This document shows positions 12,829 through 18,461 of a stretch of DNA of 35,776 nucleotides, in pieces. Source of the DNA: a virus. The translations under genes and the position numbers were made by a program. The DNA lies in IMG/VR virus record IMGVR_UViG_3300035698_027953, positions 1 to 35,776 of that record. One strand, written 5' to 3'. The notes beneath the pieces are model-generated. The model saw only the letters and a program-made list of their open reading frames with translations, did not search any database and was not told where the DNA came from. The number at the start of each line of letters is the position of its first letter. Positions within the stretch are counted from its first letter, which is position 1.

Positions 12829-15255
12829 GTGCCAAAAGCGGAGACCGTAAAACTAGATAACTTCGTTCCTCGTGATTATCAGCGTTGTATCTTTCAGGCT
12901 CTTGAGGTTGATGGTTACAAGCGTGTGATGGCTGTCTGGCCTCGACGGTGTCTGTCTGGAGAGACTCATATAACGATGGCCGACGGTTCCTGGAAGTTTC
13001 TTAAAAACATAGAGGTAGGCGATAAGATTCTCTCATGGGATCAAATGAATTTTGTTCAGGACACTGTAAAGAACGCTTGGAAGACGGGGATAAAAGACAC
13101 CAAGATTATTAAGACGTTTTCGGGTCTTCCAATTGTAACTTCTTATGATCATAAGTTTGCGGTAATTAACGATTATATTTCGCAATGGAAGCCTGCTTCT
13201 TCTTTAAATAATCGGACTAAAGTTCTAAATTATGCAGGGATTCGAAGAGGAACTCTTAATAATCCAGATCTTGCTGAGTTTATTGGGTATATGTCGAGCG
13301 ATGGATATTGCTCTGCTTATCAACAACCAAAATTCACCAATACAAACAAAGTGATACTTTGTCGCGTAGAATACTTAGCAAAAAAATTGTTTGATTATAA
13401 AGCTATATGGCGCAAGAAGGGCAATGGATACGATATAGGTTTTTCGAATGGGACTCGTGGGGGAGGGACATTTAAAAACAAGATAAAGGAGCTTTTCCGT
13501 CAAGAAGGACAAGATGTTCCAAAAAGGGAAAGCAGGCTTCTTTCATATGTGTGGCGCTTTGACGAGAAATCTTTAGGGCGTTTTTTTGCAGCAGTTATTT
13601 CATCTGATGGATCTATTTATTGCCATAATAAAGGATTCGTTGGAGATAGAGGAAGATCCATTCCGCCAGCGAATGAAGTCTCGATTCATTGTGGTAAAAG
13701 TTATGAGCTTGGTTGGGACATGTATTGGCTGCTTAGAAAGTTTGGAATTATGCCACAGTCCCCGATAAACGAGCGAGGTAGCAACTGGGAGATTAGGGTT
13801 GCCAAGGGAAATGCAGTTAAAAAGCTTCTATCATTTGGGCCTGTTTATGGAAAAACCGTTAAACAGAAAGAGGTTTTGGCAAGAATTCCCACTCATCCAT
13901 TTAAGCCTAAAAAAGAAAGCAGCTGTTGGAAGAATTGTCCTAGAATTTCTGATGGAGTTCCAGAAGAACTTTACGATATAGAAACAGAAACATTTCATAG
14001 CTTTGTGGCTAATGGATATGTAGTACATAATTCAGGAAAAGATGTCACCGCGTGGAATGTATGTATAAGAGACCTAATAAGATCCACCAAAACTATTTAT
14101 TACGTTTTCCCTACGTTTGCAGGGGGTCGGCGTATTCTCTGGGACGCTATTACCAACGACGGCTTTCGTATTTTAGACTATCTACCTATTGAACTTGTGG
14201 AGTCACGCAACGAGCAACTCATGCGTATACGACTTAAAAACGGTTCAGTGTTTCAGATTGTCGGCTCTGACTCGTATGACACCTCCTTGGTGGGAACTAA
14301 CCCGCAAGGCGTAGTATTTTCAGAGTTTGCCCTGAGTGACCCGCTGGCTTACCAGTTTGTAAGGCCAATTTTGACTGCAAACCAGGGGTGGACGCTCATA
14401 ATTTCCACGCCGAGAGGTAAAAATTTTCTATATGACATGTATTTAGCGGCACAGCTAAACCCTGATGATTGGTACCTATCGCATCTTACAGTAGAAGACA
14501 CTAAGCATATTTCTATTGAAAACATTATGCGTGAGCGCGAGATTGGAGAGATGTCCGAAGATCTACAGATGCAGGAATACTGGTGTTCATTTGATCTTGG
14601 TATTGAGGGAGGATATTACACTAAGTACATGGACAAGTTGCGGCTCAACGGTCAGATCGGTTTGGTTCCATGGGAACCGCAGTATCCTGTTCATACCGCC
14701 TGGGACATCGGAGTTCGTGACAGTACGGTTATTATCTTCTTTCAGATAGCTGGGCAAGCCATTAAGGTAATTGATTGCTATGAGAAAAATAAGGAAGGGA
14801 TTGAGCACTATGTCAATGTCATCAAAAGTAAGCCTTATACTTACGGTAAGCATGTGGGTCCTCATGACATACGTAATTTTGAGTTCTCTTCAGGCACAAC
14901 GAGATGGGAGAAAGCCCGTCAGCTTGGTGTTACCTTTGATGTTGCAGATAAGCTCTCAATAATGGACGGTATTGAAGCTGTAAGGACAACGCTTCCTAGA
15001 ATGTGGTTTGACGAGAAGAAATGTAGGCCGCTCATTAAGGCAATTGAGAATTACCGCCAAGAGTTCGATTCTAAGAAAAAGATCTATAAAAAGAACCCGT
15101 TACATGACAAGTGGAGCCATTTTTGTGACGGATTACGTTATCTTGCGGTTCACCTTCCTAAGCTTAGGGTTGGCCTCACTCCAGACGACATAGACAGACT
15201 CCGTAATGAAGCACAGTACGGTAAGCAATCGAAGCTTCCAAGGTTCTTTAGGTAG
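12829..15255 (+). CDS. terL: Terminase large subunit with an intein
   Basis: 808 residues as translated, GTG start; removal of the 361-residue intein leaves a 447-residue enzyme of normal size. TerL is the ATP-driven motor and headful/cos nuclease. In mature numbering: Walker A PRRSGKD at 38-44, rebuilt only after splicing; Walker B VVFSE at 134-138 with catalytic Glu; coupling motif IISTPRG at ~163-169; RNase H-like nuclease acids in AWDIGVRD (Asp265), VIDCYE (Asp288) and FCDGLRY (Asp406). The C-terminus is KQSKLPRFFR. The last 11 codons are repeated three times downstream (see repeats). Because the intein splits the ATP-binding loop, the unspliced protein should be inactive, so packaging depends on splicing. 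Confidence 0.92.
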   Translation: MPKAETVKLDNFVPRDYQRCIFQALEVDGYKRVMAVWPRRCLSGETHITMADGSWKFLKNIEVGDKILSWDQMNFVQDTVKNAWKTGIKDTKIIKTFSGLPIVTSYDHKFAVINDYISQWKPASSLNNRTKVLNYAGIRRGTLNNPDLAEFIGYMSSDGYCSAYQQPKFTNTNKVILCRVEYLAKKLFDYKAIWRKKGNGYDIGFSNGTRGGGTFKNKIKELFRQEGQDVPKRESRLLSYVWRFDEKSLGRFFAAVISSDGSIYCHNKGFVGDRGRSIPPANEVSIHCGKSYELGWDMYWLLRKFGIMPQSPINERGSNWEIRVAKGNAVKKLLSFGPVYGKTVKQKEVLARIPTHPFKPKKESSCWKNCPRISDGVPEELYDIETETFHSFVANGYVVHNSGKDVTAWNVCIRDLIRSTKTIYYVFPTFAGGRRILWDAITNDGFRILDYLPIELVESRNEQLMRIRLKNGSVFQIVGSDSYDTSLVGTNPQGVVFSEFALSDPLAYQFVRPILTANQGWTLIISTPRGKNFLYDMYLAAQLNPDDWYLSHLTVEDTKHISIENIMREREIGEMSEDLQMQEYWCSFDLGIEGGYYTKYMDKLRLNGQIGLVPWEPQYPVHTAWDIGVRDSTVIIFFQIAGQAIKVIDCYEKNKEGIEHYVNVIKSKPYTYGKHVGPHDIRNFEFSSGTTRWEKARQLGVTFDVADKLSIMDGIEAVRTTLPRMWFDEKKCRPLIKAIENYRQEFDSKKKIYKKNPLHDKWSHFCDGLRYLAVHLPKLRVGLTPDDIDRLRNEAQYGKQSKLPRFFR
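12949..14031 (+). mobile_element. Intein with LAGLIDADG homing endonuclease in TerL
   Basis: 361 residues between Arg40 and Ser of the TerL P-loop. Starts with Cys1 (CLSGETHI, block A) and continues NIEVGDKIL; block B is near PIVTSYDHKF. It ends LYDIETETFHSFVANG then YVVHN (blocks F and G, His-Asn), followed by +1 Ser; all splice residues are present. The nested endonuclease shows two degenerate dodecapeptides, LAEFIGYMSSDGY (~108-120) and LGRFFAAVISSDGSI (~209-223), each keeping an acidic residue. The insertion point RR^SGK in Walker A is a known type of intein site because of its conservation. Homing activity looks possible, not proven. Confidence 0.9.
15223..15255 (+). repeat. terL C-terminal tail, resident copy (copy A)
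   Basis: Eleven codons including the stop, encoding KQSKLPRFFR. This is the functional end of terL and the reference for three degenerate copies downstream. It is followed by AAAAATT and the ATG of the first inserted gene, so its TTTAGG also acts as the ribosome site for that gene. Confidence 0.85.
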
Positions 15256-15262
15256 AAAAATT

Positions 15263-15589
15263 ATGAGTGCAGAAGTGTTAGTTGCAGGCATGAGATTTGG
15301 TCGATGGACCGTTATTGGTTCAGCTGGAATTATGTTGAGCGTTGGGCGTATTAGTGACTGCCAGTGTGATTGTGGGATTAAACGTAAAATCGATAACGCA
15401 AGCCTTAATGCTGGTCTTACTAGGGAGTGCTGTGGCTGTTATCGCAGATACAGGTTTGATGTTCTTCCTCTTAGTCACGAATATAAATATGGTAAATCTG
15501 ACTGGACTTCAACTGTACGTATGGGCGCTATTGGGCTAGTTCGTCGATATACTACAAAGCGAAAGAACTTACTTGAATTTTGCTGGTAA
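15263..15589 (+). CDS. Small zinc-ribbon protein related to phage homing-nuclease accessory domains, cassette 1
   Basis: 108 residues from ATG 15263. Residues ~10-62 follow a pattern frequent at the ends of phage HNH/AP2 homing nucleases: GMRFGRWTVIG, a spacer, then CQCDCGIKRKIDNASLNAGL and ECCGC. Four or more Cys would bind zinc. No HNH, GIY-YIG or LAGLIDADG motif is present, so there is no visible nuclease. It lies 7 bases after terL, uses the terL tail as ribosome site, and its TAA is shared with a displaced copy of the terL tail. Probable mobile or mobilisable cassette; function unknown. Confidence 0.55.
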   Translation: MSAEVLVAGMRFGRWTVIGSAGIMLSVGRISDCQCDCGIKRKIDNASLNAGLTRECCGCYRRYRFDVLPLSHEYKYGKSDWTSTVRMGAIGLVRRYTTKRKNLLEFCW

Positions 15590-15620
15590 TAAATCTAAGC
15601 TCCCACAGTTTTTTAGGTAG
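15588..15620 (+). repeat. Displaced terL tail, copy B
   Basis: Directly after, and overlapping, the stop of cassette 1. In terL frame it reads NKSKLPQFFR and stop, that is 7 of 10 residues as in terL, with the other three changed conservatively. Its first two bases are the last two of the cassette stop codon. TTTAGGTAG followed by AAAAAA again precedes the next ATG. Confidence 0.8.
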
Positions 15621-15627
15621 AAAAAAT

Positions 15628-15981
15628 ATGAGAGAATATGAGAAGGTCCATATTTTTACGCGTGGGCAGCGGGTTGGATCTCTAGAGATAATAAAAGAGG
15701 TTCCAATCGAAGAAAGGAAAAACAGGAAAAACCGCTTTTTTGTATGTAAGTGCGATTGTGGAAGAATTAGTAAGATTGTGATCACAATCCTTATGAATGT
15801 TGAGAATTCAGCATGCTCTTTGTGTCGTGTTCGAGCAAAAAAAGTAAGAGTAAAAAAAACAACTGAAGAGACAAGAAAAAATCAAGGTTATCGTGGTTAT
15901 TTCGAATCTAAACAAGAAAAAAGGTTAGAAGAACTAGATTTGTTATTAGCTTTGAAGGGCCAAAAGTTTGATGATATTTAA
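15628..15981 (+). CDS. Small zinc-ribbon protein, cassette 2
   Basis: 117 residues from ATG 15628. Same architecture as cassette 1: GQRVGSLEIIKEVP, then FFVCKCDCGRISKIVITILM and CSLC, followed by a basic Lys-rich linker (KVRVKKTTEE) and a helical end. The upstream junction (TTTAGGTAGAAAAA.T.ATGAG) is nearly the same as for cassette 1, which suggests the two entered by the same route. No nuclease motif. Its TAA again overlaps a displaced terL tail. May be DNA-binding; role unknown. Confidence 0.55.
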   Translation: MREYEKVHIFTRGQRVGSLEIIKEVPIEERKNRKNRFFVCKCDCGRISKIVITILMNVENSACSLCRVRAKKVRVKKTTEETRKNQGYRGYFESKQEKRLEELDLLLALKGQKFDDI

Positions 15982-16012
15982 GCAATCAAAACTCCCCCGT
16001 TTCTTTAGGTAA
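15980..16012 (+). repeat. Displaced terL tail, copy C (identical peptide, synonymous codons)
   Basis: Reads KQSKLPRFFR and stop exactly as in terL, but with seven base differences from the resident copy, all synonymous: the Ser, Lys, Leu, Pro, Arg and stop codons differ (for example AGG in terL, CGT here). It overlaps the stop of cassette 2. This pattern means the copy evolved under selection as a real terL end. Confidence 0.88.
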
Positions 16013-16020
16013 GGACGACA

Positions 16021-16488
16021 ATGAACTATAGAGAAGCGTTTGAAGCCGTAAATCAAGCTATTTTGAATCTTAGAGGAAATTGGCTTTCTGAGAATGTGGA
16101 GATAATAAAGGAATATTTTAGTGAGGGCGGCTATCTATATAACTTGAACGACCCTGAAGTTAAGAAGTCTTTGGAAGCATTATCGCTTTTTGCTAAGGCT
16201 GCTTATGAAGCAAAACACTTTTATGATAAGGAAGCGGGTTGCGGCAGCTCTTTCAATGTTATTATTGGGAATATAAATACAGCTCTTAATAAGATCGAAG
16301 ATTATATTGAGGGCGATTATTTATGGGCTTTCTTCCCAAATGATAAAGAAAGCGAGCATGAAAAATTTACAGACGCGTATGAGGACGCGAGAATAAATGC
16401 GCGTCTTCTTAGAAAGAAAATTTTGATGCTTATGGATTTAGAATGGGATGTGCGAGAGGCTGAGGATTTTTTGAAGGACAGCAAGTAA
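16021..16488 (+). CDS. Unknown acidic helical protein, cassette 3
   Basis: 155 residues, TAAGGACG upstream, taken from the displaced terL tail. Acidic, all-helical, with two internal helical hairpins (ALSLFAKAAYEAKHFYDKEA; RINARLLRKKILMLMDLEWD). No zinc, nuclease or membrane motif. Its TAA overlaps the fourth terL-tail copy, so it occupies an insertion slot like the two zinc-ribbon genes, yet it does not look like a homing gene; it may be cargo. Function unknown. Confidence 0.55.
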   Translation: MNYREAFEAVNQAILNLRGNWLSENVEIIKEYFSEGGYLYNLNDPEVKKSLEALSLFAKAAYEAKHFYDKEAGCGSSFNVIIGNINTALNKIEDYIEGDYLWAFFPNDKESEHEKFTDAYEDARINARLLRKKILMLMDLEWDVREAEDFLKDSK

Positions 16489-16507
16489 GCAATCGAAACT
16501 CCCCCGA
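16487..16507 (+). repeat. Displaced terL tail, copy D (truncated)
   Basis: Seven codons reading KQSKLPR, sharing AAA-CTC-CCC codons with copy C and TCG with the resident copy, then diverging into GGAGCCAAC. Overlaps the stop of cassette 3 by two bases. It may be the oldest remnant, with the end lost. Confidence 0.8.
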
Positions 16508-16529
16508 GGAGCCAACAATTAGGATATGG

Positions 16530-16811
16530 ATGCAACCACCTTCAGGAAAATATAGTTGGGATGAAGAAACAGACATTTCTCGCTTAGAGAAGCTTAAGAA
16601 AAAGTCAGTTGTATTATCTTCTTGCGCAGACAAGTTGTATGAATACCTTAAGACAATGCGCGTTCATGTTGATTTTGAGGATATTACAGAGGAGCAACTA
16701 GGCAGCTCCTCTATGTTCGGCTTTGTTCAAAGCCTTGAGGACATTGCGCTTCGATTCGCTTACCAAAGTAGAGCTCTTGAGGAGAGAATTAAAAGGTTAA
16801 AAGATGCATGA
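16530..16811 (+). CDS. Unknown helical protein
   Basis: 93 residues from ATG 16530. Helical, with a coiled-coil start (DISRLEKLKKKSVVLSSCAD) and end (LRFAYQSRALEERIKRLKDA). The ribosome site is poor (TAGGA at short spacing). It closes the cassette array, 22 bases after the last terL-tail copy. No family recognised. Confidence 0.5.
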   Translation: MQPPSGKYSWDEETDISRLEKLKKKSVVLSSCADKLYEYLKTMRVHVDFEDITEEQLGSSSMFGFVQSLEDIALRFAYQSRALEERIKRLKDA

Positions 16812-16866
16812 ATCAAGAGGCTTTTGGAGAGCTAGACACTGCCTACTCCCATTATTACGTCTCTCA

Positions 16867-16892
16867 GGGAGGAGTAATTTCCTCCCTTTTTT
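16867..16892 (+). terminator. Intrinsic terminator after the terL cassette array
   Basis: GGGAGG (16867-16872) pairs with CCTCCC (16881-16886) around an 8-base loop, followed by TTTTTT. This ends the rightward packaging transcript before the unknown gene at 16944. Confidence 0.8.
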
Positions 16893-16943
16893 GTTAACCT
16901 GTGTACATCTATTCATATATAACCATAAGATTGAGAGGCTAGA

Positions 16944-17504
16944 ATGATTGGAGATCCATTTAGTAGTGAATACTGGAAATCCCACTTTTGTCGTGATTCG
17001 GGCCATCATATTTCTTTGCTAGCTAATTTATTAAGAAAAGAAGACAAGAAAAAGTATAAGAGTGCGTTCCAGGCTTCCTATTTTATTATTAATGAAAAAG
17101 AGAGGCGAAGAGCTAGTCGTTTATACCCAACAGGTGGTTGGAGAATAAGCCGACTTCTTTCTGTTTACTGTCCTAAGAATGTGTTCCCTTGTGGCACAAG
17201 TGAAACTAGAAAGAAGAGGCTTGCTGCATTCAGGGACAAAGAGAAGATTGAGATCGCGGCTTTTTTTAAGTTCATCAATGAATCTGTTTCTGGAAAAGAT
17301 ATTAAGTACTATGGCGATTGGCGGCTTGAGATATGGAATGAGTTTTCTAAGGAGCTTGAAGCTAAAGTAAATGAACATATTAAGATTCCATCGCGAGTAG
17401 AGTCCGCTCAACTGATTTTATTTTCTATGGGTGCCGCTCTTAAGACGATTGGTAAAAGTCTTTCTCCCTTTCTAAATAGACAAGAAAACCAAGATCCTAG
17501 TTAA
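16944..17504 (+). CDS. Unknown basic protein
   Basis: 186 residues; GAGAGG site 9 bases before the ATG. Basic and aromatic (SEYWKSHFCRDSGHHIS; RLYPTGGWRISRLLSVYC), with a hydrophobic helix near residues 155-172 (QLILFSMGAALKTIGKSL) that is too short and polar for a clear membrane segment. No motif recognised. It lies after a terminator, so it needs its own promoter; the AT-rich 50 bases before it (CATATATAAC) could supply a -10. Confidence 0.5.
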   Translation: MIGDPFSSEYWKSHFCRDSGHHISLLANLLRKEDKKKYKSAFQASYFIINEKERRRASRLYPTGGWRISRLLSVYCPKNVFPCGTSETRKKRLAAFRDKEKIEIAAFFKFINESVSGKDIKYYGDWRLEIWNEFSKELEAKVNEHIKIPSRVESAQLILFSMGAALKTIGKSLSPFLNRQENQDPS

Positions 17505-17512
17505 AAGAAAAG

Positions 17513-17627
17513 CCGCGCATCAGATAGCTAGCCGTATCTGTTACGCGGTGATTCTGCATATTAGCTTGAAAAACTAAATGACTTTTTGCCGTTTATCGGA
17601 CGGCGGTCGTGCTGTATAAGGCACAGC
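17513..17627 (+). other. Cluster of three RNA hairpins in a 160-base gap
   Basis: Hairpin 1: CCGCG/CGCGG (17513-17517, 17544-17548) outside, CAGATA/TATCTG (17521-17526, 17535-17540) inside. Hairpin 2: GCCGT/ACGGC (17588-17592, 17600-17604). Hairpin 3: GCTGT/ACAGC (17611-17615, 17623-17627). No U-run follows any of them. Could be a small structured RNA, a 3'-end stabiliser or an RNA-processing region. Not a tRNA: no T-arm is present. Confidence 0.45.
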
Positions 17628-17664
17628 GAGCAATTATGATAACACAAGTTTGAAGGAAAAGAGA

Positions 17665-18132
17665 ATGGAAAGACCACCGCTTAGACATATGAAAAAAGAA
17701 GTAGATCGTCTTAGTGCTATCGATAAAAGTATGCTTACAAAAGATGAGTTGTTTTATCTTGGTCTTTATTGGTGCCAAAAATATAGAGATGCTTGCGTAA
17801 CGCACTGTCATGTTTTTAAGATTTATAATGAGTGCGTATATAATCGTAAACAGCTGAATGAAAGGGTCATGGCTCATAATACAAGTCATATGGTTGATCT
17901 AGATTTCACTTTGCGTTCTCAGAAGCATCTTGGCGTCGATCACTGCATTATTGAAACGCGCAAGACTCTTAATGGCGCTAAGCTACGATGCCGTGTGACT
18001 TCTACAGAGAAAGCCATGCTTGATCAAGAGATCAAAGCTACTCGTGCTCGTCTCGATGTCGCATGTAACGAAAAGTACGAAACTGGGGTAGAGTTCTTCA
18101 CTATCTTTTATAAGCATTTGTTTAAAATGTAG
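17665..18132 (+). CDS. Unknown protein upstream of the tRNA-like genes
   Basis: 155 residues from ATG 17665 (GAAGGA upstream; a TTG at 17650 is less likely). Helical, His/Cys-rich middle (LYWCQKYRDACVTHCHVF), later QEIKATRARLDVACNEKYE. The Cys/His spacing does not form a standard zinc finger. Function unknown. Confidence 0.5.
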   Translation: MERPPLRHMKKEVDRLSAIDKSMLTKDELFYLGLYWCQKYRDACVTHCHVFKIYNECVYNRKQLNERVMAHNTSHMVDLDFTLRSQKHLGVDHCIIETRKTLNGAKLRCRVTSTEKAMLDQEIKATRARLDVACNEKYETGVEFFTIFYKHLFKM

Positions 18133-18159
18133 TGGAATTGCGCTATCATATTTGTTGGA

Positions 18160-18234
18160 GGCCCTAAAGCCACGCGTTAAGGCAACAGTCTGAGGGACTG
18201 TGATAGCTAGGTTAGACTCCTAGTAGCGCCTCCA
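18160..18234 (+). tRNA. tRNA-Cys-like gene with GAG anticodon position
   Basis: 75 bases fold as a cloverleaf. Acceptor GGCCCTA/TAGCGCC has one C-C mismatch; D-arm GCC..GGC; anticodon stem ACAGT/ACTGT with loop CTGAGGG; 5-base variable loop; T-stem CTAGG/CCTAG with loop TTAGACT; then T and an encoded CCA. U73 and the D-arm resemble bacterial tRNA-Cys, but the anticodon reads GAG (Leu codons CUC/CUU) without the long arm of tRNA-Leu. Position 8 is A and position 56 is A instead of C. A working tRNA, a tRNA-like element or a decayed gene are all possible. Confidence 0.5.
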
Positions 18235-18258
18235 AAATCCAGTCTTTTAAATTTATTG

Positions 18259-18329
18259 AACGATCTAGCCAAGCGTTAAGGCACGGACTGCACCTCTGTG
18301 ATGGCCAGGTTAGACTCCTGGGGTCGTTC
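18259..18329 (+). tRNA. tRNA-Cys-like gene (GCA anticodon)
   Basis: Acceptor AACGATC/GGTCGTT, extended by a further G-C pair; TA at positions 8-9; D-arm GCCAAGCGTTAAGGC; anticodon stem ACGGA/TCTGT with loop CTGCACC, placing GCA (Cys). The usual base between D-stem and anticodon stem seems missing. Variable loop GATGG; T-stem CCAGG/CCTGG with loop TTAGACT. No CCA is encoded. It shares the unusual T-loop and D-arm with the gene 25 bases upstream, so the two are duplicates. Anticodon is tentative. Confidence 0.55.
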
Positions 18330-18461
18330 AACTTCCATCTTTCGCTCTCCCCTTTTTTATTATTCTACATATTCGTAGTTTTGTTATGCTGGCAACGCTA
18401 AGCTGGACAAAATTATATAATGTTTGAAATCTTTTCTGTGCTCCATGAAAAAGGAGAAATA

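Noticed and set aside
13586-13981. Short ORFs inside the intein
   Set aside because: They are out-of-frame shadows without ribosome sites.
16808-16897. 29-residue ORF coupled (ATGA) to the 16530 gene
   Set aside because: Its 3' half is the terminator hairpin and U-run; coding by chance is likelier.
18420-18461. Upstream portal start
   Set aside because: There is no ribosome site; the ATG at 18462 has AAAGGAG at good spacing.
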